In this document: piece by piece, positions 6,770 through 15,536 of the stretch | How positions within the stretch are numbered: the stretch's first letter is position 1 | How the letters are laid out: each line of letters begins with the position of its first letter | Assembly: GCA_027622005.1 (NCBI GenBank) | Contig: JAQBZH010000012.1 | Span: forward strand, 1 to 58,726 | Length of the DNA: 58,726 nucleotides | Direction of reading: 5' to 3' | Origin: Bacteroidota bacterium | GTDB taxonomy: Bacteria > Bacteroidota > Rhodothermia > Rhodothermales > UBA10348 | The notes under the pieces: generated by a model | The model's database searches: none | What the model was told of the DNA's origin: nothing | What the model saw: the letters and a program-made list of their open reading frames with translations, nothing else | Translations under genes and position numbers: made by a program

Positions 6770-7306
6770 ATGAAACGGATCTTTACGTATCTACTAATAT
6801 TCCTAGCTTTCGTTTTGACCGGATGTGAGGGCGCCAAAGCTCCACTCGGAGCAGCTGGTGAGGTTGCGCTCGATAACCGTTTGATAGGGACGTGGATCGG
6901 CGGTAATGAGGATGGGGAAGAAGCTTCGCTATTATCCATTTCACCACTAGGCGAAACGGAATACGCCTTGGTTTACAAAGAGGCCAATGAAAATGAGTCG
7001 GAAGAGATGCATTTAAGGGCATTTGCCTCCTCTGTGAACGGGGTGCTTTTTGCTAATATTACCTGTATCGACTGCGATGAAGAGGAAAACGAGGCAAAAG
7101 ACGAAGAAGAGTGGTATTTCTTTACCTACAGCTTGGAATCTGACGACGAAGTCCTAGTTGCAAGGGCGTTGGTAAATGAGGTGTACAAAGAGGGACTCAT
7201 CGACCTCACAGATTCGGCTCAGATTAGGGAATACGTGGCGGCCCATATGTCGGACCAATCGTTTTTTGAAGAAGAGGCTGGTCGTTTTAAGCGGCTAAAT
7301 AAATAA
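6770..7306 (+). CDS. Small acidic lipoprotein, unknown function
   Basis: 178 residues with a classic lipoprotein signal: MKRIFTYLLIFLAFVLTGC, with the lipobox LTGC and Cys 19 as the lipidation site. The mature part is strongly acidic (runs such as DCDEEENEAKDEEEW) and shows a four-strand-like pattern, GTWIGGNEDGEEASLLSISP and EYALVYKEANENE, that suggests a small beta-rich fold. A CDxxC-like pair (CIDCDEE) occurs in the middle. It is monocistronic: the next feature is a strong terminator shared with the convergent DUF5916 gene. I do not recognise a functional family. It is probably anchored in the inner or outer membrane facing the periplasm. Confidence 0.7.
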   Translation: MKRIFTYLLIFLAFVLTGCEGAKAPLGAAGEVALDNRLIGTWIGGNEDGEEASLLSISPLGETEYALVYKEANENESEEMHLRAFASSVNGVLFANITCIDCDEEENEAKDEEEWYFFTYSLESDDEVLVARALVNEVYKEGLIDLTDSAQIREYVAAHMSDQSFFEEEAGRFKRLNK

Positions 7307-7340
7307 AAAGAGGGGGGCGCCAATGGCGCCCCCCTCTTTT
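7306..7340. terminator. Strong bidirectional terminator
   Basis: A 16-bp perfect stem (7306-7321 with 7325-7340), GC-rich with a 3-nt AAT loop, bounded by AAAA on the left and TTTT on the right. It serves both the lipoprotein gene (plus) and the DUF5916 gene (minus). Confidence 0.92.
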
Positions 7341-7364
7341 CAATTACAGGCAAACTCAGCCGTT

Positions 7365-9581
7365 CTACAGCAGAATTAAATAGGTCAGTTTTGCCACCCC
7401 GACCACGTTGTTCATAAGCAGTTCGGCTCGTGGGTCAAATAACGTTTCGTGATCGTCGGCTACGTGATAAGAAGTATTAAACACCAAGAACAAATCCGAT
7501 CCTGGGTTATGAATCCAGTCCACTCGAATGTTGGCGTTTACGTTACGCGAAAAGTTATCATATTGAATTAAGGCTTTGGCAAACAATTTTCGGCTAACAC
7601 TTGCCAAAATGTCTAAGGAAGCCGTCGTTGCGCTGAAGTTGCCGTTGGCTATTGGTAAATCAATTGAGCTTCGATTCAGGCCGCCTCCCAAAGTCAAGTA
7701 TTTCGATTGACGATAGCCAGCCATCGCACTCATGGTGGTTCGGTTACCGTGATAAAACTGGCCCGTTTCGATGCCAACGGTTCCTGAAAACTTCCGACTT
7801 GGGTCCGATGTGAAGCGTGCCGCTATGCGGTTATAGGTATAGTCGCCGGCAGGAATAGAGGCGTTGGATCTAATATTGAACGCGGTTTCTAGCCGATCAA
7901 ACGAGCGAGATCCGGAGAAGCGAATATTATCGCGTTCCCGGGTTGAAAAAGAAACGCTTGGGTCAAAGTCCCAGGATTGAAGTTCGCCGTCTTGTCCATT
8001 GGTATGAATTCCCATCGCATGAACAGTCATCTGACGAAAAGGGCCTTTTTCGAAAATGGGGCTATATGTAACCGTCGCAATCGACTGCCTGATATCACGT
8101 CGTTGAACAAAACCCAATCTTGGTCTAAAATTTTCACCAACGCTTGTGTACGAAAGGCTTGCACCATAGAGTGCGTTGCGAAAATTGACGCTCGCACTGG
8201 CTGCTTGATCTTCATTATCAGGATTCGAGTCGGAGACCGTAGTGAACCATACATCTGCACTACTAGCTGATCCAAATCGCTGTGAAACGTCAAGACCAAA
8301 GGCCCGGTTATAACTGCCTGCACGGTCATAATTGGTGAAAATGAATCCTGCAGAGCCTCGGTTCAAAAAGTTGGTTTGAAGTCTAGCGACCGAGTTGTTG
8401 GCCGATTTATCACCAAAAATCTGACCCATTTTGTCGGTAAAAGACCCCTCATCGGGAGCTGTTTCAATATTCAAAAGACCGACATTGAAGCGTCCGATTT
8501 GACCAGTCAACCTAGAACCAGCCAGAATGGCTTCCGTGAGTCCAATCTGTCGAGAGAAAAAGGTTTGGGTTCTACGTGAATCACCATGTTCAAATATGCC
8601 GGCTCTCTCTAGAAAAAACTCACGCTTTTCAGGGAAAAACAAGCTAAAACGGGTAAGATTGAGCTGGGTATTATCGTCTTCGACCTGTGCAAAGTCAGTG
8701 TTAACCGTAAGATCTAGGGTCAAATTAGACGTGATGCCGTATTTCAAATCGAATCCAGCATCGTAATTCGTGTCTGATTCGGTTTTCTCAAATTTCAGGT
8801 CCCTGCGAACATTTTGAGCACCGGAAATGACATACGGTTTGATTTCAATGTTTTTACCACGACGAATGTTTTTCAATCCGGTCAATCTTCCATATCTGGA
8901 GACCGAACGAATGTCATCGCTATAGCCAGTTCCATACGTTAAAGGGATGAGAGGCCAGTTCTGGATTTCATTTTTACGGTTGACGGTACGTCTCATCCAT
9001 AATCCAAATGTTAAATCGTCCCCTTCAGGGAATCGAAGCTGCCTGAAAGGAATCCGAACCTCCATGGACCATCCCTTATCATTGATGACCGTTTCACTCA
9101 CAAAAACGGCATCCCAGCTGTAAGAGTCTAAGGTCATGCGCTCGTCTGCAATCAAAGCATCGTCTTGGGTACCTAGGGCGTTCATTTCAAAAAGAAATGC
9201 GTTCCTACCATCGAGAAATGTGTCAATACCGATGTATGCGTGGTCATCACGGTCGTTACGGCCACCGCGCTCCATATTCTTTGCCCGAATCAATTCAGGC
9301 TCTTTATCCGAGAATTGGAAAGCGAAATAAAGGTAATCTTCGTCGTAGGCAATTTTGACCCAAGATTCTTCAGTTGGATCTGCCCCTTCGACGGGCCATC
9401 TCTGAACAAAATCGGTCATCGGTTGAATTTGCTTCCAGATGGCATCATCAAGCAATCCGTCGGCACGGGGCTTTTCGGTTGCGTAAGTGGCTTCAATGGA
9501 CGGTACCGGAGCGTTTTGAGCGACGGCAAATGCAGGTAGCAAGCCCAAAAGAGCTACTGCTACTAGTATCCTTAGCTTCAT
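7365..9581 (-). CDS. DUF5916 outer-membrane protein with N-terminal CBM9-like domain
   Basis: 738 residues. A signal peptide (MKLRILVAVALLGLLPAFAVAQ) precedes a carbohydrate-binding-9-like beta sandwich, residues about 35-240: RADGLLDDAIWKQ, then VKIAYDEDYLYFAFQF, then SWDAVFVSETVINDKGW and RQLRFPEG. The rest is the DUF5916 region, an apparent outer-membrane beta barrel of alternating aromatic and polar strands, with FSLFFPEKREFFLERAGIFE typical of the family and a terminal strand ending AKLTYLILL. Family function is unknown; a role in binding or importing sugars or peptides is inference. Monocistronic, between a shared terminator and tRNA-Leu. Confidence 0.85.
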   Translation of the reverse strand: MKLRILVAVALLGLLPAFAVAQNAPVPSIEATYATEKPRADGLLDDAIWKQIQPMTDFVQRWPVEGADPTEESWVKIAYDEDYLYFAFQFSDKEPELIRAKNMERGGRNDRDDHAYIGIDTFLDGRNAFLFEMNALGTQDDALIADERMTLDSYSWDAVFVSETVINDKGWSMEVRIPFRQLRFPEGDDLTFGLWMRRTVNRKNEIQNWPLIPLTYGTGYSDDIRSVSRYGRLTGLKNIRRGKNIEIKPYVISGAQNVRRDLKFEKTESDTNYDAGFDLKYGITSNLTLDLTVNTDFAQVEDDNTQLNLTRFSLFFPEKREFFLERAGIFEHGDSRRTQTFFSRQIGLTEAILAGSRLTGQIGRFNVGLLNIETAPDEGSFTDKMGQIFGDKSANNSVARLQTNFLNRGSAGFIFTNYDRAGSYNRAFGLDVSQRFGSASSADVWFTTVSDSNPDNEDQAASASVNFRNALYGASLSYTSVGENFRPRLGFVQRRDIRQSIATVTYSPIFEKGPFRQMTVHAMGIHTNGQDGELQSWDFDPSVSFSTRERDNIRFSGSRSFDRLETAFNIRSNASIPAGDYTYNRIAARFTSDPSRKFSGTVGIETGQFYHGNRTTMSAMAGYRQSKYLTLGGGLNRSSIDLPIANGNFSATTASLDILASVSRKLFAKALIQYDNFSRNVNANIRVDWIHNPGSDLFLVFNTSYHVADDHETLFDPRAELLMNNVVGVAKLTYLILL

Positions 9582-9679
9582 ACTATTGGTTTTGGGTTAG
9601 ATAGTCGGAGAATGCAGGACTTTTCCGAGAGTTATTCAATATAGTTACAGTGAAAGCGGCGTAAAAATGAACCCGAAAG

Positions 9680-9708
9680 TTGAACCGTCTAGGCAGAGTT
9701 CGTAACAT
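9680..9708 (+). promoter_or_regulatory. Candidate promoter of tRNA-Leu
   Basis: TTGAAC (9680-9685), a 17-bp spacer and TAACAT (9703-9708, followed by TT) lie about 27 bp upstream of the mature tRNA 5' end. The spacing is right for a housekeeping promoter. Confidence 0.55.
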
Positions 9709-9734
9709 TTAATTCTGTCTTTCTAATACAGAAT

Positions 9735-9818
9735 GCGTTTGTGGCGGAAATGGTAGACGCGCTGCGTTCAGGGCGCAGTGGGCGTAAGCCCGTGGGGGTT
9801 CGACTCCCTTCAGACGCA
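9735..9818 (+). tRNA. tRNA-Leu (anticodon CAG)
   Basis: An 84-nt class II tRNA. Acceptor arms GCGTTTG and CAGACGC pair, with discriminator A. The anticodon stem-loop CTGCG-TTCAGGG-CGCAG gives anticodon CAG. A long variable arm (TGGGCGTAAGCCCGT) and a T-arm GGG-GTTCGACTC-CC follow. CCA is not encoded. Confidence 0.95.
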
Positions 9819-9819
9819 C

Positions 9820-9853
9820 AAAGGCCCGGCGAGATTTCCTCGCCGGGCCTTTT
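9820..9853 (+). terminator. Terminator of tRNA-Leu
   Basis: GGCCCGGCGAG and CTCGCCGGGCC form an 11-bp perfect stem around ATTTC, flanked by AAA and TTTT, beginning two bases after the tRNA. Confidence 0.92.
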
Positions 9854-9879
9854 CACAATCAAAATGTATTTCCAACCAT

Positions 9880-10278
9880 CTAAAAATCGCGTTGAGCTAA
9901 TTTTTCAACGCTTGGTTTTTTCCCTAAGGATGAAGCTCTTTGGACGGGAGGCTTGGAATGACGAGGCTTCTTGCCAAGCAATCGGGGCACGGTCTTTAAA
10001 ACATCAATCAACTCGTTCGTTTGCATTGGTTTCGAAAGGAAGCCCTGCATTCCTGCAGCGTGACACCTTTCTCTATCGTCTTTCATGACGGCCGCCGTTA
10101 AGGCAACGATAAATGGACGATTTTCCGGACTCCATTCCTCAATGATTGCCCTCCTATTGCCCCTATTATGCCCCCAAAAGGGGTACACAGTAACAGGAAT
10201 CTTGAATAGAAATGTGTTTTCGAACCCTGCCGCATAGCCCAACATTTTCAAAAAGGCCCTTCGATGGCTGCTGCGCAC
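9880..10278 (-). pseudogene. Receiver-domain remnant (response regulator C-terminus)
   Basis: Only the last two thirds of this frame resembles a protein family: RPFIVALTAAVMKDDRERC, then AAGMQGFLSKPMQTNELIDVL, which is the beta4-alpha5 end of a receiver (REC) domain of the type at the end of hybrid kinases, including the conserved T and K of the switch (ALTA, SKP). The phospho-accepting Asp and acidic pocket that should precede it are absent in all frames, and the first 50 residues look random. The break lies near 10150. It is probably a decayed gene left between tRNA-Leu and the sulfatase. Confidence 0.7.
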
Positions 10279-10352
10279 CGAAATCAGTCCAATGTGATGG
10301 GTATCGACATTCTAGCGAACCGCTAACTGTTATTGAAATTAATGTTCGCGTG

Positions 10353-11753
10353 TTACCGCCGAACAAAAGTGTCCACAATTTGCTGGTCATATCGCTCGGC
10401 CGTACGAGCATGCCACGATTGTTCGATTGCCCAAATAGGAGGGACGTGGGTAGTTTCCCAGGTGTTCAGCGATCTTCTAAGTTCTGAGAGCTTTTCCGGA
10501 TAAAGAGAAGAGAGGTCTTCCGATTCGGATACATCTCTTTCGACATCGAAGAGCCAGTGTTCCTGACTTGGCGTTCGAACAAGCTTCCAACGACCCGCTC
10601 TAACCGCAGCACCCCATTGCATTTTCCAAAAAAGGGTATCGTGTGGAGCATCAGAGATGTCACCTCTTAAATACGGAAGGAGATCTACTCCATCGAAGGT
10701 CCGATCAGTAGGTAATTTCCCTCCTGCTGCTTTTAAAAAAGTGGGCAGAATGTCTAACGTGGAAACAGGGTCGTTAAAAGTCAATCCTGCCGGAATAACT
10801 CCTTCCCATGACATCACGAAAGGGACCCGATTTCCACCTTCGAGTGCTGTGCCTTTCGCTCCTCTAAGCGGCGCATTTAGCGATCCATTTGAAGGCATGG
10901 CGCCGCCATTGTCATTTGCAAACACAATTATGGTGTTCTTTCGCAGGCCATATTGTTCGAGGGCGGCAATCACCTTTCCTACATTTTCGTCAAGTGATCG
11001 GGTCATCGCCGCATTTTGCGCTCGAATTTCGGTTTCGAAACGCGGAAGTTCTTCATCGAGGAACTCTTCTTTAGCCTGCATTGGGGCATGAGGTGCCGTA
11101 AAGGATACAAAAAGGAAGAAGGGCTCATTTCGATGCCGAGCAATAAAGTCGACCGCTCGGATTCCAAATTCATCTGTCAAATAGGTCAGAGAATCAGGTG
11201 AAACAGGAGACGTTCCGTTTTCAATTCCACCAGCCAGCCCTTCCCAAAAGGGCCCGCTTCCGGCACGCAAGCCAAAAAACTCGTCGAATCCGCGATTCAT
11301 GGGGTGAAAATGATCGGCCATCCCCAGATGCCATTTTCCAACCAATCCAGTTACGTAGTTCTGTTCTTTGAGAAGGTCGGCTATGGTTCGTTCTGAAAGG
11401 GGAAGCCCTCGGATGGAGCCGGGAATAGTCGCATCTCGTGCTCCTGGCAAATTCAGTTCATGGCCAAATCGTTGTTGATACCGCCCCGTCAACATTCCTG
11501 CGCGGGACGGCGAACAGACGGATGCAGTCACATATCCACTGGTAAAACGCACGCCTGCCTGAGCCAATCGATCTAAATGGGGTGTCCGAATATCATGGCT
11601 ACCCTGAAAGCCAAAATCGGCATACCCAGCATCGTCCGAGAAGAGGATAATTAAATTAGGAGGTTGTTCTTCGAGGTCTTGATGTCGCGGGTTTTCACCA
11701 GGCCAAAGAAATAGGGGCCAAAGAATCCAAAATGCGACTTTCAATGGAGGCAT
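10353..11753 (-). CDS. Arylsulfatase-type sulfatase (formylglycine-dependent)
   Basis: 466 residues, a type I sulfatase that would hydrolyse sulfate esters, probably on sulfated polysaccharides, in the periplasm or outside the cell. After a hydrophobic N-terminus come the first metal ligands (LFSDDAGYADFGFQG, Asp 40 and 41). The signature CSPSRAGMLTGRY follows, in which Cys 80 of C-S-P-S-R is the residue oxidised to formylglycine. Later blocks are VGKWHLGM, FLFVSFTAPHAPMQ and VFANDNGGAMPSNG, the second Asp/Asn metal site, and PLRGAKGTALEGGNRVPF. Length is normal. The maturase (FGE or anSME) is not in the window. Divergent from the PhyH gene. Confidence 0.92.
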   Translation of the reverse strand: MPPLKVAFWILWPLFLWPGENPRHQDLEEQPPNLIILFSDDAGYADFGFQGSHDIRTPHLDRLAQAGVRFTSGYVTASVCSPSRAGMLTGRYQQRFGHELNLPGARDATIPGSIRGLPLSERTIADLLKEQNYVTGLVGKWHLGMADHFHPMNRGFDEFFGLRAGSGPFWEGLAGGIENGTSPVSPDSLTYLTDEFGIRAVDFIARHRNEPFFLFVSFTAPHAPMQAKEEFLDEELPRFETEIRAQNAAMTRSLDENVGKVIAALEQYGLRKNTIIVFANDNGGAMPSNGSLNAPLRGAKGTALEGGNRVPFVMSWEGVIPAGLTFNDPVSTLDILPTFLKAAGGKLPTDRTFDGVDLLPYLRGDISDAPHDTLFWKMQWGAAVRAGRWKLVRTPSQEHWLFDVERDVSESEDLSSLYPEKLSELRRSLNTWETTHVPPIWAIEQSWHARTAERYDQQIVDTFVRR

Positions 11754-11810
11754 ACCTAAGATTTAAACGGTGTAACTTTAGTGCAACCTAACAGACAACA
11801 AACGAAGCCT

Positions 11811-12629
11811 ATGAGCGAATCTTTTGAGGTTAATGGAAAATATCCACTTGCACAAAAACAAGTCGAATTTTATCAAAAAAACGGATTTGTAAAATTAAAA
11901 GAGGTGCTTTCGGCAGCTGAAGTGGCCTTTTATAACGATGCCATCACAAAAGCGGTTCAGGACCTCAATAAAGAAACCAGGCCGTTTGAAGAGCGAGATA
12001 CGTATGCAAAAGCGTTCCTCCAGATAACCAACATCTGGCAGAAATACGAACACGTTAAGGATCTCATTTTCAGCCCTCGATTAGCGCGGATTGCAGCTGA
12101 ACTTATGGAAATACCGTCGGTGAGATTGTATCACGATCAGGCGCTTTTTAAAGAAGCTGGAGGTGGATTCACCCCATGGCATGCTGATCAGTATTATTGG
12201 CCCTTGGAAACCGACCGATCCATTACGGCTTGGATTCCGCTTCAGGAGACTTCCCTTAAAATGGGAGCGCTTGAATTCAGCGCTGGCAGTCAAAACCTAT
12301 TGGCCGGGAGGGATTTTGCTATTGGAGATGATAGCGAAAAAGTAGTGAACGAAGCGTTAAAGGTAGCTGGCTACCATTCCGTTGTTGAGCCATTTGATCT
12401 AGGCGAAGTTAGTTTTCATGCCGGGTGGACGTTTCACCGAGCCTCGCCTAATCAAACAACAGAAACGCGTAAGGTCATGTGCATCATCTACATGGATGCC
12501 AACATGAAGTTGAAAAAACCGGTCAACGGACATCAACAATTAGATTGGGAAGGTTGGTGTCCGGGAGTTCAGATTGGTGAGGTTATTAATTCCCCGATAA
12601 ATCCGATTTTGTTCGACGAAACAGTATAG
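11811..12629 (+). CDS. Phytanoyl-CoA dioxygenase (PhyH) family, Fe(II)/2-oxoglutarate oxygenase
   Basis: About 272 residues with the PhyH double-stranded beta-helix. Iron ligands are visible: His 124 and Asp 126 in TPWHADQYYWP, and the distal His 209 in WTFHRASPN, followed by Arg 220 (TETRKVM) as the likely 2-oxoglutarate anchor. The N-terminal FYQKNGFVKLKEVLS is typical of the family. It would hydroxylate a small molecule; the substrate cannot be read from the sequence, and family members act on lipids, ectoine, halogenation-type substrates and others. The ATG at 11811 is preferred; a GTG at 11781 is in frame. It is cytosolic with no signal peptide, and divergent from the sulfatase. Confidence 0.88.
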   Translation: MSESFEVNGKYPLAQKQVEFYQKNGFVKLKEVLSAAEVAFYNDAITKAVQDLNKETRPFEERDTYAKAFLQITNIWQKYEHVKDLIFSPRLARIAAELMEIPSVRLYHDQALFKEAGGGFTPWHADQYYWPLETDRSITAWIPLQETSLKMGALEFSAGSQNLLAGRDFAIGDDSEKVVNEALKVAGYHSVVEPFDLGEVSFHAGWTFHRASPNQTTETRKVMCIIYMDANMKLKKPVNGHQQLDWEGWCPGVQIGEVINSPINPILFDETV

Positions 12630-12735
12630 TTCTTTGGTTAAGCCACGCCTTATAAAGTGTAAAACGCACAGGCACTTTTTCGAGGGTGCCGTGTACTTCG
12701 AGGGAAAGACCACCTCCATTTTAATTTCTTGAGTT

Positions 12736-13266
12736 ATGAGACCGTTTTGCTACATCTTGCTGTTCCTGATCGTTTCTGTGGCACATGCTCAGAACTCAAG
12801 TAGCCGTTCCATTGGTGGGCTAGATGCTACTGGGGATCAATTCGTTTTCTTTAATTTGACTTCAGGAGAAATCGTTGCGGGCGATGCCGCAGCATTTGGT
12901 GGTTGGGATATCGCTTTTCAGGGCACCAATATTCAGGTGAATGGCGCGGCACAGTACTTAAACGTTGCCTACGATTCTCTGTATCAAGCACCGGACTCTG
13001 GTTATTTGACCGCCGAATCGGGACCAGTTTCTCTCCCGACCTCGAGCGAAGAACGTTGGTTTAATTATGACTTCAATACCCATTTTATTTCTCCCGTTGT
13101 AAACCGAATCGTGTTAATTAAGACGAAATCAGGGCATTTCGCCAAGCTACAGATTCTGAACTATTATACATCGAATTTCGGTGTAGAAGGTCCGGTTGAG
13201 GCCCCTAGGTATTATAGTTTTCGCTACATGCTCCAAGCCGATGGATCCGGTACATTTAACAAGTGA
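12736..13266 (+). CDS. HmuY-like exported protein
   Basis: 176 residues with a cleavable signal peptide (MRPFCYILLFLIVSVAHAQ) and no lipobox Cys. The mature part fits the HmuY family of Bacteroidota heme-binding proteins: an early YVFFNLTSGEI-like strand (here QFVFFNLTSGEIV), GGWDIAFQGTNIQVNG, RWFNYDFNTHFISPV, then HFAKLQILNYYT and RYYSFRYMLQADGSG at the end. In characterised HmuY the protein is a surface lipoprotein that passes heme to the receptor HmuR. Here no receptor is adjacent and the lipid anchor is lacking, so it may be soluble or periplasmic. Heme binding is inferred from family only. Confidence 0.78.
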   Translation: MRPFCYILLFLIVSVAHAQNSSSRSIGGLDATGDQFVFFNLTSGEIVAGDAAAFGGWDIAFQGTNIQVNGAAQYLNVAYDSLYQAPDSGYLTAESGPVSLPTSSEERWFNYDFNTHFISPVVNRIVLIKTKSGHFAKLQILNYYTSNFGVEGPVEAPRYYSFRYMLQADGSGTFNK

Positions 13267-13279
13267 TGTCAGCTCGTTG

Positions 13280-13747
13280 TTAAAAACTTCCGACCACGGG
13301 TTGCGTGTCCGCCGTTTTCCAAGCGAGCTCAAATCGACTTTTCACCTCTTTTGCCTGATCGGTCTGTTTAAGCAAAACGAGCGATTGGTAGAGCCCGAAA
13401 AGACTCCAGCCATTTTCCGGGTATTGCTCTAAATCGGCTAGGAAAATTTCTCGGGCAGCTTCGTAATTTTGACTGTCAAAAAGCATTCTTCCTAAGAGTT
13501 GCCTGCTTGGAACACTCCAGGGCGGGGGCTCATCATAAATCAGTTGGCTTTCAAGGTCGACCGCTTCCTCTAGAAGTTCGATGGCATGTTGAACATTCCC
13601 GGAAGCGAATGAAATTTCCGCTTCCAATGCCTGCACCCCAAGCCCAAGGATCGTATTCGCCGGATTCCACCAGATGTAGTAATTGGGGAGGTCGGGAGAC
13701 TGAAAGCTCGTTTTTAAAGCACTCAATTCTTGAGAAGCTTCCGCCAT
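13280..13747 (-). pseudogene. Truncated TPR protein (C-terminal remnant)
   Basis: 155 residues matching only the C-terminus of a larger tetratricopeptide protein. TPR-like helices are ALEAEISFASGNVQHAIELL, LIYDEPPPWSVPSRQLLGRM, then NYEAAREIFLADLEQYPENG and WSLFGLYQSLVLLKQTDQA. In the family I know, LxYDEPPPW and PENGW are near the end of a roughly 550-residue protein, so about 400 N-terminal residues including any signal sequence are missing. Upstream DNA (13748-13820) shows no continuation. It is probably a dead gene, although a short TPR adaptor cannot be excluded. Confidence 0.65.
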
Positions 13748-13820
13748 TCGATTTTATCTGGTAGCGGGTCTCGACCCTTTAGTCCTCGTATTCTCAGTGC
13801 CACGGCCACTGACCAACCCA

Positions 13821-15485
13821 TTATTTATTAGCTGTGAGTGTCTCGATTTCGGAAGCGTCGCCATTCATTTCCCAATTTATCAGAGATACAGGAATCATTC
13901 CGACCCCGTTAAAATCATCCATAAACTGATATAAAGTAAAGGTGTCTTCGCGCTGGCGTGCATATTCAGCTATCAGTGCTTCAATTTCAACTTTTCCAAT
14001 CACGTAGCTTTCGGCATATGCCGGCTGCCTGAGATAAAAATGTTGTTCGTGCTGAATGGTATTACCGTCCCAAGGCAAGTAACCTCTGGGTGTCCACTTG
14101 CTCGCGAATTTAGCGGCCTCTTCGAGGGTCATGACACCTCCCTGTTGATAAAGCCCACCGAGGGCGCGTGCTGCTCGCTGAGCTAATAAGATCCAAACCA
14201 ATTCGCGGGCTTGAGGCTTATCATCCATGATGCCGGCGTGCATCATCATTTCTTCCATTCCGGTAGCCATTCCTTCGGCGCGACCAGCGAATATGTTATA
14301 CCAAAGCGGACGATGTCGAATAGGACTTGAATGGGGTTCTTCTCGCATACGAGCCAAATCAAACCAATGGTTACCATGGCTCCGCATGGGGAGCGCGTGT
14401 CGGTACGTGACTTCGTCAAAAAAGCCCCGAATGCCATCATTAGGTCTAAATTGACCCATCCGTTCGCGAAGAGCTAGATCCATATATGGTTTCATCGGCA
14501 TGATTTGCTCTTCTTCCATGAACGCCATGTACTGATCCACTGCTAGATTGAGCTCCCGATCATACGTTTCGGCATCCGTCATTTTTTCTAATTCTTGAAG
14601 TGCTCGGTTCCGGTTTTCCTCTAATCGGAGGGATGCATGCGCTCTAGCTAATTCGCGTTTAACGATTAAAACCTCTTCTTCCCAGGTCAAATTGACGTAA
14701 TGAATATTTTTCAGGGCCCAAGTCATGTTTTCTTTCCCAACGCCAGAAAGTCCGGTTTTGGATGGGGCTTGTTCTTCCAACCAAACAGCTAATGAATCGG
14801 ACGATGCTTTAGCTGTACGGGACAATTCAGCGAGCACCGGATGAGTCGAGGACACTTGTTCGGCGAAGCTTTCCAGATCATTGGATTGATCCTTTATACT
14901 TTCTATGCCTTTGACCCATAAATCGCGGGCATTCCCAGTAAGGTTTACTCGCGCTTGACGATTCAATTCTGGGATGATGGCGAGTCCGGCTTCTATTTCG
15001 GAAACGTCTTCAGCGCTTAAAGGATACGTGTAGTACGAAGCTTCTATCGAGCCCTCTATCATCGGTCCTTCCCGCATCGGCACGTCCGTGTCGCTGGGAT
15101 AGAAGTATACATAATATGCCGGGTCCCGCTGCCACGGCATCAGGACTCGGTGATCGAAATCGAGGCCGTTCATTTCAGCCCGAATCAAATGCCAGTCAAC
15201 TTGCGCTGTTACAGGCCAATCCGATATGGGGAATTCTGCCAAAGCCTTTTTCCACAGCATCAGATCTTGGAACTGAGTTTTCATCGATTCGACCGAAAAA
15301 TCAGGAACGTTATTTACTCGGGGAGGCGCCCGAAAAACACGCCAAGCGTCGAAAAAAGCTGCCAAGTCTTGATAATTCGATCGATTTGCCGGTATGGAAG
15401 TCGTCGAATTAGTGCTGCAGGATACAAGGAAAAGTGACAACAACATGATTGTTGTCAAACGAGATAGGCGGGAGGGTGATTGCAT
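13821..15485 (-). CDS. DUF885-like lipoprotein
   Basis: 554 residues with a lipoprotein signal: MQSPSRLSRLTTIMLLSLFL, then the lipobox LVSC. The body is helical and resembles the DUF885 family, distant relatives of zinc peptidases. The block FAGRAEGMATGMEEMMMHAG corresponds to the family's EGWA-like helix, and RQPAYAESYVIGKVEIEALI to its C-terminal YxxGK block. A clear HExxH zinc motif is not present, so peptidase activity is uncertain. It probably sits on the periplasmic face of a membrane. Downstream on the same strand is the TPR remnant; upstream is the YdeI-like gene. Confidence 0.68.
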   Translation of the reverse strand: MQSPSRLSRLTTIMLLSLFLVSCSTNSTTSIPANRSNYQDLAAFFDAWRVFRAPPRVNNVPDFSVESMKTQFQDLMLWKKALAEFPISDWPVTAQVDWHLIRAEMNGLDFDHRVLMPWQRDPAYYVYFYPSDTDVPMREGPMIEGSIEASYYTYPLSAEDVSEIEAGLAIIPELNRQARVNLTGNARDLWVKGIESIKDQSNDLESFAEQVSSTHPVLAELSRTAKASSDSLAVWLEEQAPSKTGLSGVGKENMTWALKNIHYVNLTWEEEVLIVKRELARAHASLRLEENRNRALQELEKMTDAETYDRELNLAVDQYMAFMEEEQIMPMKPYMDLALRERMGQFRPNDGIRGFFDEVTYRHALPMRSHGNHWFDLARMREEPHSSPIRHRPLWYNIFAGRAEGMATGMEEMMMHAGIMDDKPQARELVWILLAQRAARALGGLYQQGGVMTLEEAAKFASKWTPRGYLPWDGNTIQHEQHFYLRQPAYAESYVIGKVEIEALIAEYARQREDTFTLYQFMDDFNGVGMIPVSLINWEMNGDASEIETLTANK

Positions 15486-15536
15486 GGAATTAGACCATCT
15501 ACGTAGGTTTGGTTCTATTCAGATTCTCTGCTTTGA

